DNA of 64,000 nt. It comes from Termitomyces sp. T153 (taxonomy: Eukaryota > Basidiomycota > Agaricomycetes > Agaricales > Lyophyllaceae). Within the stretch, counting starts at the first letter, position 1. Each line of letters opens with the position of its first letter. A program made the position numbers and the translations under genes. The notes under the pieces are model-generated. The model was not told where the DNA came from and ran no database searches. It was given only the letters and a program-made list of their open reading frames with translations. Positions 43,842 to 54,574 of the stretch are shown here, piece by piece. Location of the stretch: the NCBI GenBank assembly GCA_018296165.2, contig JACKQL020000003.1, forward strand, positions 1,302,001 to 1,366,000, in the 5' to 3' direction.

Positions 43842-45100
43842 CAAAAGCCATGAAAATTAAAACAAGTCAGATTTTCAAGACAAAAATGTGGTTATTAGTT
43901 TATGTAATACATGTCAGTTGGATGAAAATCTACATCAAAAGTCCCCTCACACAGGTCCCATACTATTTAGACTTTCCAATACATGTTGGACAAAGGCTGT
44001 GCACTGCTTGTATGCCACAGGAACCAGTTGGGAATAAATTTATTAGCTGTCTGCAAGGCCACAAAATAGAATGCAATGAGATCAACTCAGCCCCATGCTG
44101 GCAGTCTGGACCAAACACATGAAGACATTGAGTGAGTTTTCAATGAATTCACAACAAAAATCAATTCACTTACTGAAGAGCAAGCCAAGCTTCAGCACAC
44201 AAGAACACACCTGGATCATAAAATGCAGATATCTCAAACACATAGTAAAAACCATGAAGAAACAAGCCCAGGCATCAACATCTCATATATTCAAGATCAT
44301 TCATTGAGGCATTTACACATAACAGGCTTGTGAGGTTGTGCACTACCCTTGCATTGATTGGAACAGCCAAAAGAAACATTTGGGAAACAATCTCAAGAAT
44401 TGGACATATGATTGGTATGGGCCAAACTATGAGTCAGTGTACTGTTCAGCATGCAGTTCTGGAATCTGGAGTGGCTGCAGAAATACAGTTAGGCTATGAA
44501 ATGGCCATGAGTGATAGTGGGAATTTTTTTCAGAGGTCACAAGAAAGACTCACAAGATTCATCCATACTGGTGCTGCATACACAAAGATCTCAACACCTT
44601 CAAAGGGGGTGATAAAGTAATGCAGGAATTCTGGATCTTGAATGGGAAGACACCACCAATGCTCCTTGCTGATAAGGACACCACCACCATCCTCTGTAAC
44701 TGCCTTGATCATGAAAATCTAAGTGCCACCAAAAAACATGCTGTTGAGGTGTCAAAGCATGGGAGAAGCCATACTACAATGCTTGGTGGTCTCATTTGTC
44801 AAAACAAGGACAAGAAGAAGGGTCAGCAAGACACATATAATTTTTTGGATGAAAGTTCACCTTGGACAACATGTGCCATACCCTGATGTCAGCAACACTT
44901 GATACACTTGATACAAATCTCACGAAGAAGTGGCTGCAGTTCTGGTGGTATATCTACAAGAGTTCAAGGCTTTTATTGTGTTTGTGTGTGATAGAAAAGA
45001 CAGACCTGGATTGACAAACATCAAGGACAGACTTCTTGAAAGTGTTAGATGATATGCAACATTCATTTGTGTTAATGAGTGTACATATACAGTATGATGC
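43842..45100 (+). other. CpG-poor unrecognised gene relic
   Basis: Plus-strand open stretches near 44,095-44,300, 44,330-44,620 and 44,620-44,886 look protein-derived. The last (88 codons) contains FWILNGKTPPMLLADKDTTT, CNCLDHENLSATKKHAVEV and MLGGLICQNKDKKKGQQDTY. The Cys/His pattern (CNCLDHE) could be a small metal site. I recognise no named family. Given its setting, a mobile-element accessory or transposase-domain relic is likely. Confidence 0.35.
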
Positions 45101-45164
45101 ATTATTAGCAGTGATTACCATACATGCCAATGACTGTTCATTAATGCATTACCATCAAAAATAA

Positions 45165-45235
45165 AACAATCCAGAAGTGAACCAAAGACCTTGCATGGCC
45201 TTCAGAACACACGATAACACCACAACCATCAGGCT
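45165..45235 (-). repeat. tRNA-like A/B boxes on the minus strand
   Basis: On the minus strand, TGGTTGTGGTG (45,218-45,228) resembles an A box, and GGTTCACTTC (45,174-45,183) resembles a B box, at tRNA-like spacing. No complete cloverleaf or anticodon can be defended. It could be a SINE head or chance. Confidence 0.25.
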
Positions 45236-46284
45236 ATAAGTCTGATTATAAAAGGATAAAAAAAAAGTAGCCTACATATCCATTGGACCTGTCCATTGGG
45301 GACATAGTTGATTAGAGTTTCTTAGTTTTTCTCAGGTAATGACAGGTTTGTTGGGTTCATGATGAGGTGCATTGCAGCTGAGCTTGATATATAAGAGCAG
45401 CTGTGTTTCCAAAAATATCCTGGCTAGGTGATGAACAAGTCGCACGTCCTGTGATACATACAGTATGTAGGTGTTCTTCAATGAGAGGTTGCAACATGTG
45501 GTTGTTTCAATTCATCTTGACACCTTGACCTATGATCTAACGGACATTAATGTAGTGCAAAATGCTGTATTGTGGTGGCTTGGTACTGTGTAATTGATGT
45601 TGTAAACTCTCCCTCTGCATGCAGCAAGAGCACCTTTACACCCTTCGTTCCACCCGATGGTGTTCCCAATGAATATGCAGAGCAGTGTCGAGCCATGGTA
45701 CCTGCCAACCATACGGGCTTGATTCGAGATACATATGTGTCTTCAAACCAATAGAGTCGATAGAGTGCATTTTCTTACAAAATATGCCGCTGGAAGGTAG
45801 ACTCCTCAAACTGTCACTCCAAACGAACAAACGAATCATAAACTAAAATCACCCACACACACCCCAAACTCAAAACTCAAAACTCGGCAACTCATACATA
45901 AGCATCCATAAAAAACTACCTAACCTACCTCTACCATAATAAAAATAACCACCCAAATAAATAACTCCCCACACTCGAGGACGCAACAAGGCCCAAGGCG
46001 CCTACATACATACACAATCGATCCGTCTATTATACGCAATGTATGTATTGTATGTATGTATACGTAACGTATGTAATGATCACGAGCCTGAGCTTGAGTC
46101 AAATTCACCGCACGCACGCACGCACGCACGCGATACGCAGCCCTCGTGCGTCCCCGGCGCGGCAAAAGGCAAGGGCAAGGGCAAGGCAAGACGATGAAGC
46201 GATGCTATCACGTCGTGCAGATCCCTCCTGTTGTCCTATTCACCCCACCCCATACCGCAAAACCGCAACTCGCAAAAACCGAGC
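45236..46284. other. Intergenic; end of CpG-poor block and 3' flank
   Basis: CpG content returns to normal by about 45,640. 45,840-46,050 is A/C-rich low complexity. A (GCAC)n tract CGCACGCACGCACGCACGCAC is at about 46,110-46,131 and TATG-rich alternating sequence lies at 46,035-46,075. No gene seen. Confidence 0.55.
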
Positions 46285-48448
46285 CTACCAAACCAACCAC
46301 TCCCCATACATATTCGGCCTCTCCCCCCTCACATACGCCTCAAACGTCCGCTTAAGCACAGTCGACCAGTCTAAATCTCGCTTGTCGGGCTCTGAGTCCC
46401 GTTCGTCGTCGTCGTCGTCGTCGTCAAAGGCGATGTCACCATGCTCGTCGTGCCAGTGTGGCGCAGATGTAGACGCAGACGCAGACGCTTTCTCGGCTCT
46501 GAGCGCCGCGCGCGCGGCTGCTTCGCCGGCTTTGAAGCGCGGTCCGAGGTCTGGCCAGTTGCGCGATGGGTCGAATGGTTTCCACCTAGTAGTATGGTGA
46601 GCAAGAGCAAGAGCAAGCATGACACCCGCCGCACCAAAAATTATGGAAATGGTACGAATACGCTCCTTTGAAGAACCCGTCGAAACCTAGAGCTTGCGGA
46701 GCTGCGCTGTTCTGCGTGGGCGTATCGAAAAAATCTGCGAATCTAAGTCGTTGGTTAGGTGGGTGGGAAGGAAGGACACGAGGGACACGACGCACTCTGT
46801 GAAATACGGCTGAGGGGGTCTATCCCGCTGATAACTCTCGGTATTCAACCACGCCGCATCGAAGAGCGCATCTGGCAGCCTCAAAAGCAGCGGATCGAGA
46901 TACGCATCGGCGGTATAGGAGCTAACGCTCATCGGATGGAAATCCAGCCCATTCTTGAGCGCAGTCCTGAACAGGAAGGTGCCGAGCGCGCTGCCCTTGT
47001 GCATCTTGAGCACGGCGGTGTTGTACTTGTCGAGCCTGGACCAGCGGTACGCGAACGCGCCGCGCCACCCCCAGAGCTCCTCCCAGTCGCGGAGGAGGAT
47101 AGTGTCGGCGTCGAGGTAGATGCCGCCGAACCTGTGGCAGAGGATGAAGCGGGCCATGTCGGAGAGGATGACGGAGAGGCGGTCGTAGGACGACGAGGAC
47201 TTTGAGCCTGTGCGCTTGAGCAGGTCCTGGTCGGGGCCGCCGGGGGTATCGGCGTCGCCGCGGGGAACGCTGATGACGTGCCCGCCAGAGTTGAAGAGGG
47301 TCTTGAAGCTGCGCCACTCGTCTGCGATCTCTGGGACGCCGTCGAGCTGCTCGGTGGTGTTCCAGAGCTTGAACTTGATGACGTCTTTGAAGCGGGGGTG
47401 GAGGAACGGGGACGCCCACGGGCTGGACTTGAGCTGGGCGTACATTTCCTGGTGTGCGGAGGGGTTGGGGACGGAGGCGGCGGGCCCGGGGTTGATCCAG
47501 AGCCAGAACTGGGGGCGGCAGGCTGAGGTGGAGTCTTTGAGGTGGACGCCGGTGTTCTGGGTGTAGAGGAAGGAGAGGAGGGCGAGGTAGGGCTTGTCTG
47601 TGAAGGGGCCGGTCCAGAACATGTGGAAGAGGCGCTCGCAGGACGAGGGGGGGTATTTTCGTGGCGCTGGGAGGATGAGGTCGGTGTCGTCGGTGCGTCT
47701 GGGGATGAGGTCGGCGTCGTCGCTGTCGTCGAGCGAAATGGCGTGCTCGGTGGCGTCGTGTTCAGTGTAAATGTACCGCCAGTCGTCGGTGTTTCCCCGG
47801 CGTGTTCTGCGGCCATTGTCGAGGCCGCCGCCGACGCGCAGGACCTCGAGGCAGTCGCGGACGTACTGGGCGAGTGTTGGCGTAAGGCATGCTGGCGACA
47901 CAACCACGCACCTTGTTTGCAGAAAAATCACAGTGGTCCATGATAATGTCCATGTCCGCAATGCTCCCCGGCACCGGGCGCGGCGGGTAGGCGACATCGG
48001 GGTATGCGCTCTGGACGTCGAGATAGGTGCGCCTGGGCCCGACGCCGTGGGTGCCGGCGCCGCCCTGGGACGGCAGCGCAGGGTTGGGCGGCGCACGCTG
48101 GAGCGCAATCTGCCTGGGCACGGCACGTGCGCTGGGAAAGTGGCCGCTGGCAATCTCCCACCGCCATATGCGCTGGAGCTGCTCCCTGCGGAAGACGAGC
48201 GTGGAGCGTTCTGCGGGGGGCGGCGGGGGGCGGGCGTCGTCGTCGTCGGGGGCGCGGAGGACGACGACGAGGACGACGAGGACGACGGCGGCGACGGCGA
48301 GCAGGAGCGGCCGGGCGGCGACGCGGCGGGGCCGGATGTTGGGCACGCGCAGGCGCAGGCGGCGGGCGGGGACGCCGGGGATCGCGACGGAGACGGGCCG
48401 GGACCACGCTGGCCGGTGTTTTTTGGCGTCGGCGTGCTTGGGCAGCAT
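46285..48448 (-). CDS. Type II membrane glycosyltransferase with DXD motif
   Basis: Exons 48448-47912, 47865-46796, 46742-46635 and 46585-46285 join in phase to give 671 residues. A short basic cytosolic head is followed by one membrane anchor (residues about 47-65, LLLAVAAVVLVVLVVVL) and an Asp/Pro-rich stem. The catalytic region contains LFHMFWTGPFTDKPYL, FWLWINPGPA, and LSDMARFILCHRFGGIYLDA with DAD near residue 430. This is the sugar-binding DXD motif of the Gly_transf_sug (OCH1/A4GALT-like) family. FTECVV is not coding: the exon ends inside it and continues as FADFFDTPTQ. The C-terminus carries a run of seven Asp from a GTC/TCG trinucleotide tract. Probably a Golgi mannosyl- or galactosyl-type transferase. 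I prefer the ATG at 48,448 because 48,505 lies closer to the upstream gene's stop. Confidence 0.85.
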
Positions 48449-48514
48449 CTCAAATTTTGGGCAGAAGGCAGACGTGGTCGCGGCACAGCCACATCTTCTC
48501 ATCATTACAAATGT

Positions 48515-50221
48515 CTATTTCTTTACAAACGGCAGGAACTCGCGCCCCCGCATGTACGGCCGCAGCACCGGCGGGATCACCAGCCCCTCCGCCGTCTGGT
48601 AGTTTTCCACCAGGCAGCACATCGCACGCTCCGTCGCACACAGCGTCCCGTTCAGCATGTGCACATACACCTTTCTCGTCTGCTCCTTGTTCTTGATCCC
48701 ACACCGCACCTCCAGCTTGCGCGCCTCTGCAAAAAAATTAATTTCGAGCAAAACACACCCCACACCACTCACGATAATCCGTGCAATTCGAGACAGACAC
48801 CAGCTCCTTGTACGCCCCCTGGAACGGGAACCACGCCTCCAAATCATACTTTTGCGCCGCCGCCAGATTCAGCGCCCCCGACACGATACCCACCACCCGG
48901 TACCTCAGCCCCAGGCTCTGATAGAACCCCTCACTGTTCGCGACCATCGTCTCAAACATCTCCCAGCTCGACTTTGGGTCCGTAATCACAAACTGCTCCA
49001 CCTTTTCAAACTGATGCACCCGGAAGATGCCCCACATGTCCCGTCCCGCCGACCCGGCCTCTTTGCGGAAACACGTCGAGTACCCCGCGTATTTCACCGG
49101 CAGCTGCGTCTCGGGGCTCTCGAACCATTCGTCAGAATGGTACGCCGAAATCGGCTGCTCAGACGTCGCGATCAGGTATTTTTCGTCGTCTGACCCAACA
49201 ACCTGCGTGGTGCGTGAGATGACCTGTCAAACGACGACGACGACGACGACAAATCCACACCTTGTACAGCTCCTCATCAAACTGATCAAGCTGCGCCGTC
49301 TTGGCCATCTGTTCCTTATTCATAAAAAACGGAGGCTGGATCTTCTTGTACCCTTTATCACGTAGATAATCCAATCCATACGCAATCAATGCCTGGTTCA
49401 GATCAATCCCGTCATTTGTAAGAAAATACCCTCTGTGTCCCGCAATCTTCGCGCCTGCAAGCGCAGGCGATGAGTGCCATCGCAAAAAAATCAACATCAA
49501 CACAAACGCACCCCGATCCAGATCCATCGCGTCCAGCCTCAACAACACCTCATGATGCGGCAGAATCCCCTCCTTCCTAACCGGCTCCTCCGTCTCCCCA
49601 GCCGGGAACCACGTACGCACAGTCGTATTATCATCCTACGCCCCCGTCGTCAACCCCCACATAACCACAACAACAACGACGCAACGCACCTCACTCATAC
49701 TAACCGGCACCCCCTGCCCAACAATATTCCCAACCGTCCCCGCCTTCCTCCTCATCCTCCCCTCAAACTCCCTCGCCTCCTTCTTCTTCGCCTCAACCTC
49801 GAGGTCTAACCCTTTTTTCTCAGCTACAAGTTCGTCTGCGGGCTCTTTTGCCTGCGCGCGTGGTTAGCATTAAACATCAGATTAGAGATTAGGGATGAAC
49901 GTGACAGCGACGGAGACGAGACAAACACCTTTTTCTTCGCAGCGATCTGCTTCTGCACCTCATTAACTTTTTTCCTAAGCGCGTTCGTGTCAAAGTCCAC
50001 TGTATGAGCAAGCAAGCAAAGCAAGCCAGTCAGTCAGTCACGATCACGATCACGATCCCGAAAAAAAACCCTCGACGAGACGCACTCTTAACCCACTCAG
50101 CATACATCTGAATAACCTCATCCACAACCTCGACCGGCTCCCCGCGCTTCCGCTGCGACTCCCGGATCTCAGCTGCGTTCCCGCCTTTACTGTCGATGAA
50201 GCTGGTTATGTCGAGCGTCAT
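48515..50221 (-). CDS. SES1: Cytosolic seryl-tRNA synthetase
   Basis: Charges tRNA(Ser) with serine in the cytosol. It starts [20 protein letters not shown]. The N-terminal tRNA-binding helical arm follows ([54 protein letters not shown]). The catalytic class II core has [20 protein letters not shown], motif 2 as [20 protein letters not shown] with [11 protein letters not shown], and the [20 protein letters not shown] block. Motif 3 lies in [20 protein letters not shown] then [15 protein letters not shown]. At least six introns interrupt it; one carries a (CGA)n tract near 49,228-49,250 and another a CACGATCACGATC repeat near 50,040. The C-terminus lies only about 65 bp from the next gene's start. 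Confidence 0.95.
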
Positions 50222-50411
50222 TCTCGGGCCAGGGCTTTAGTTCGAGCTTGAGCTTGGGCTTTAGTAGTAGAGTGAAATCAGAAATCAGTAGCCTCCCGAA
50301 ATGATCAACCTGAAGGATCGGGTGAAATCTTGACTCGATCGAGTGTAGATAACGATCTTATCTGTTTGTTTTCATCGTTGACATATATATAGATATATAT
50401 ATATACAGTCG
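50222..50411. promoter_or_regulatory. Upstream region of the seryl-tRNA synthetase gene
   Basis: It contains GAGCTTGAGCTTGGGCTT just upstream of the start codon and an alternating AT tract at 50,385-50,405. Probably holds the promoter; no further element recognised. Confidence 0.4.
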
Positions 50412-50482
50412 CGAAACAAGTCTTCACAATCTTTCGGCTGTTTACACTTCAATGTACATGTACATCATTTCTAGACCCAGCT
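50412..50482 (+). repeat. 71-bp direct repeat, left copy
   Basis: It runs from CGAAACAAGTCTTCACAATC to CTAGACCCAGCT and is repeated at 53,053-53,123 with two differences, both C to T (one CG to TG). The pair encloses the CpG-poor segment. Confidence 0.9.
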
Positions 50483-53052
50483 ATGAAGGACCTCACCGGA
50501 CAAATCAATTTTATTGATGGATTGCATTTACATTCACAATTCACATTCACGCTTAGATAATGTAATAACTTTGCACATGTATGCCATCACCTTTACATCA
50601 CCAGATTCAACGTTCAACGGGTTTGACGGTTCGACAACCTTCGATTGTTGCTCACATTCTGTCCATGGACTTGCTGCTGAGCATTTGGGCTGACACTTTA
50701 TGGGGCGATCTTTTTGCAGGCTCAGGAACTTTTTCTTCTCACCATGATGTCCTCTCCCTCCCCCACCCTGTAGACACTCTGGGTACTGCTGTACCTCTTT
50801 CCTCCCAGATCCTACTGACTGTGCTTGCAGTCATGCAGAATATGAACATGCACTTATGCAAATCTGCCATTTCCCAGGAAACCCTTCAATGCTTTTTTCA
50901 TCTATGTGCCAACTTTTTTGTATGCTTTTTTTATGTACTCATCTTTTTAAGAATGGTGCTAGTTGTCCTTGAAGTATATGTATACACTGCAACCAGCCAT
51001 ACTACTGCCACATTTATGTGACGATAGCTTCACCTCTATTGGGAACAATACTAGCATGGACACCACCAATCTCTACCACCTCTTCTCACCAGTCCAATGT
51101 TCAAGGTACATGATCAGACACTTTTTTTTATATTGAAGTTCAATGCATAGTATCAATGATAGGTTCCTCAATGGTCAATACAGCTCACATAAATGCCTAT
51201 CAGCACCATAGTGCTGCCCCAGGTCCATTGGGGCCTTTTTGCCAAGGCAGTTGTCATGACCTGCTCCCAGAACTCTGGACTTCATTCCCAGCCACCCCAT
51301 TCCCCCAGAGTTCCACCCAACTCCCCCTTCAACTCACCCCAACCTTTGTTGATTCATGGTGCCTGTTCTGGCTAACTCCAATGCTCCTCCAGCAAACCCT
51401 GATGACCTCCTGGCAAATCCCAGCACATCCCCTGTGGGCCTCCTCAGCTCCCCCTCTCACATACAAGGCCCCCAAGCCTCTCCAACACTTCCCCTGGCAC
51501 AGGCATATGTCACTCAACCACCCCCACAATACACACAACCACCCTGGAGTTTTCTGACAACTATGGGGTGGACCATGTTCCCATCAGAATGCCCTCTGAT
51601 CAGAGCCAACACTCACCAACCCTGTGTGGCTCCAACTAGCCCTGCTGTTGCACTCTCAACCCCCAGAGAAGGTCCAGTAGTTAGTATATAAAGATGTAGA
51701 GTAGCATTCATTACTTTAGTCTTGATATTACCTTGACTGCTTTACTTGGTTTCCCATATTTCATGTTTCTCTCTATTATGTTTCCCAGTCTCATCTTGTT
51801 TCTATTTTTAGTCTTGAATCTATCTTGTTCTCAGTTCCATCTTGTCTTGACCTCATCTTGTCTCATCCATCTCTGTTTCATTAACATTCCTAAGTTCCTT
51901 TCATCTCTGATGTCATTACAAACTCCATGCACATGCTACAAACCTTCAAACATTCTTATGATGACTCCAGACCTTGCCCTATGCTCAGCCCCAGAACCCA
52001 TCACTCTTGATTGATCCCTCATCAAACTCTGGCTCCACTCCCATCACTTGCAAAGCCTCCACTTACCCCACAGCCCATACATTTGCTTACAGTCTTATAC
52101 CTGATGTCCACCCAAGCCCAATGTTTAATATACTTGGTCTTAGACTTCCCCAGATTACTCCAGACTTGCTTGGACCACTCCCCCAAGCTTCTCCTTGCCA
52201 GTACCTGAAGTCTGCACCATTCCCAGAGTGCTAGGTTATAAGTGCAGGACATTGTGTCTGCCTAGTAAGGACTTGCTCAGTGTAGCTGAGCCCCTGTGGT
52301 CAGTGGAACCTGACAGCAGTGTCACTGTCAATCCTCTTCCTGGATCTTCAACTACAATTATTTGTAAACCACAGCCCAATTCACATAGGCATAATTCTGC
52401 TTGCTCAAGTACTCGACACAACAACAATGTCTCAATACCAAATGCTGCAACCCATTACTTGTACACTGTAATTATACACCCTGAACCAGTGAGTCTCTAT
52501 TTTATCATTCTATGCCATCATGCTCATCATTTTGTAGTTTTTTGGTACATTATTCACTGAGAGTGGTGATTCATTCAAGGTTCTACAATGCCCATCTCAG
52601 GGAAAACTTCCTATATTCCTCAAGCAAGCATGTGCTTTGAACCTTGCATTCAACTTTAATGCCAATGCTTTTCCTGACAATCCCATTGGTCGCTCTATGA
52701 ACCAAAGTATTGTTAGCCACTTTAATACATATTTCTTATGCTATGACAACACATCACCTCCCTCCTCTCCAATTTGAGCAGCTCAAGAGATGATTCCATA
52801 TAAATGGAAGTTTTGCATGCCTAAACTCTTAAGGTCATGGTTTGACTTTGCTACATCTTCCTGGTCAATGTGTTACAGAGATTATCTATCGTGAACTTGA
52901 TGCAATGAGCACGCGCCTTCCAGAATATTCACAACCACCACCGAAGGCATGACCGTAGCTCGTAATACATGAATGCAAGGACCTTAATTGTAGATGTGAT
53001 AAGACAAATACCAAACTACATAAAATTGATTTGTCTGGTCAGGCGCACCAAA
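50483..53052 (+). other. CpG-poor insert with unrecognised, Pro-rich relic
   Basis: 50,483-50,650 and 52,890-53,052 have normal CpG content, and the middle is strongly CpG-depleted. Plus-strand stretches at 50,581-51,020, 51,156-51,690 and 51,974-52,560 have long but broken open frames with Pro/Ser/Thr-rich composition. I recognise no transposase, polymerase or host family. No terminal inverted repeats were found inside the direct repeats. It may be a decayed gene carried by, or bracketed by, a mobile element. Confidence 0.4.
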
Positions 53053-53123
53053 CGAAACAAGTCTTCACAATCTTTTGGCTGTTTACACTTCAATGTACAT
53101 GTACATTATTTCTAGACCCAGCT
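53053..53123 (+). repeat. 71-bp direct repeat, right copy
   Basis: Same orientation as 50,412-50,482. Here CTTTTGGCTG replaces CTTTCGGCTG and ACATTATTTC replaces ACATCATTTC. The flanks beyond both ends differ between copies. Confidence 0.9.
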
Positions 53124-53486
53124 TGCATAACATTGAATTAAGACTGAATTATTTACTATGAAACTTGCCATATTCTCTCCCATGGTTTCAGTGATGATTT
53201 TTGTGCAGTGTGGTCATCATGATGTGATGTGACTTGGAGCAACCCTCCAATTATTCAGTTATTGTACATCCATATTTTGACAGCTTTTTGACAGCTTGAA
53301 CAGATCGTTATTCACTTTGAGGGCCAGAGGAAATTAGTCATTGTTTTATATGTAGTCATCAGGCCTCATGATGGATTCTCTTCTGCAAGTAATGGGATCT
53401 ATTAATCCTGTTGTGCTGAGCTTCAAGACACATCCAGGCCTTTCAGATATCTGTTAACCCACAAAACTGTCATATGATGTAACTTA

Positions 53487-54368
53487 CACTTCAGGAAATG
53501 TAGCATGTTTTCTGAGAAAAAGGTGTTAGAAATATGTTTTTCAATTTTGGATGCCTTTTTCTCAAGAAACATGTGAAATATTGTATTAGATGATTTTAGA
53601 GAATATTTGAAATACTTTTTTATTGTTTCTTGCATAAAATAATAAATTTTTCTGGTATTTATCTTAAGAAATAATGATAAAAATAGTTGAAATGTTCTCG
53701 ATTATTTTCTTGAGAAACACTTAATACCTTTCAGCACATGTTTCTAAAAAAAACCTTTATTATGTTCATATATTGTATACAAAGAAAAACTCTTTGTTCT
53801 ACTTGAGGAACATGCAGCAGGATATTTTAAGATATTTCTCAAGAAACATGCACTAGAAAAATGTGACAATCTTTTACAGAAACAATGTACAGAAACACAT
53901 GTTGCATTGCTCAGTGTGTGACTGTCAATTTGCTCATCAATATCCTGATGTGACACATGTTTCTATAGATTGTTTCTGTATAATATTATAACATTTTTTT
54001 CCTGTGTGTTTCTTGAGAAGTATTGTAAGTTATACCGACATGTGTTTCTCGAGAAGAACAAAGAGTGTTTCTCGAGATACAACACTAAAAACACAACAAA
54101 GGTTTTTTGAGAAACACGTGCTGAAACATATCACATGTTTCTCAAGAAAATCAATGAGAACATTTCAAATATTTTGAGTATTTTTTCTTCAGATAAAATA
54201 CGGAAAAATTCATCATTCTATGAAAGAAACATTAAGAGAATATTTGACATATTTACTGAATTTTTCTGACACAATATTTAGCATGTTTCCTGAGAAAAAG
54301 GTGTCAGAAATTGAAAAACATATTTCTGACACCTTTTTCTGAGGAAGCATGCTACATTTCCTGAAGTG
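53487..54368. mobile_element. 882-bp non-autonomous TIR element (MITE-like)
   Basis: It begins CACTTCAGGAAATGTAGCAT and ends with the reverse complement (ATGCTACATTTCCTGAAGTG), flanked on both sides by TTA (53,484-53,486 and 54,369-54,371). The inverted similarity continues through TTxCTxAGAAAAAGGTGTxAG and AAATATGTTTTTCAATTT, about 75 bp. The interior is AT-rich and packed with TTTCTCAAGAAACATG-type short palindromes. No transposase is encoded. A 3-bp target duplication with CACT-initiated ends suggests CACTA/EnSpm; TTA would also suit PIF/Harbinger. Confidence 0.8.
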
Positions 54369-54505
54369 TTACACCGAGAGGTTTAGATCAAATATCAATC
54401 CGGCTGTTTACGCATGGATTTTCCTCAAGCACGGTCATCGTCGGTCTGATCAACACTACGCATACGACTCTGATCATGATTCCCCCGAAACACACCCATA
54501 CAACT

Positions 54506-54519
54506 TAAATACTAGTATG
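54506..54519 (+). promoter_or_regulatory. Core promoter-like motif of the first kinase-like gene
   Basis: TAAATACTAGTATG lies 69 bp upstream of the ATG and is followed by CCCCAGGCCGGACCTC. The second gene has TAAATACTAGCATG at 56,029 followed by CCCTCAGGCTGGACCTCC. Conservation between otherwise divergent upstream regions suggests a shared TATA-type core promoter. Confidence 0.5.
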
Positions 54520-54574
54520 TGGGGGCTGTTCAAGTTCCCCCAGGCCGGACCTCTCTATACTCGTTGACCGAGAT

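Noticed and set aside
45165..45235. A functional tRNA gene
   Set aside because: A and B box-like words exist but no cloverleaf with paired acceptor stem or anticodon loop can be drawn.
46687..48492. 601-codon continuous minus-strand frame
   Set aside because: It is only partly real. Its first third is out of frame with the true N-terminus (membrane anchor frame), and the true gene reaches its main exon through an intron at 47,866-47,911.
47771..48985. 404-codon plus-strand open frame opposite the glycosyltransferase and synthetase genes
   Set aside because: It is an antisense shadow of GC-rich coding sequence; the minus strand has domains, consistent introns and phases.
51156..51691. Pro/Ser-rich overlapping plus-strand frames as a gene
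   Set aside because: No domain, no splice continuity and strong CpG depletion; composition alone explains the open frames. Kept as relic sequence only.
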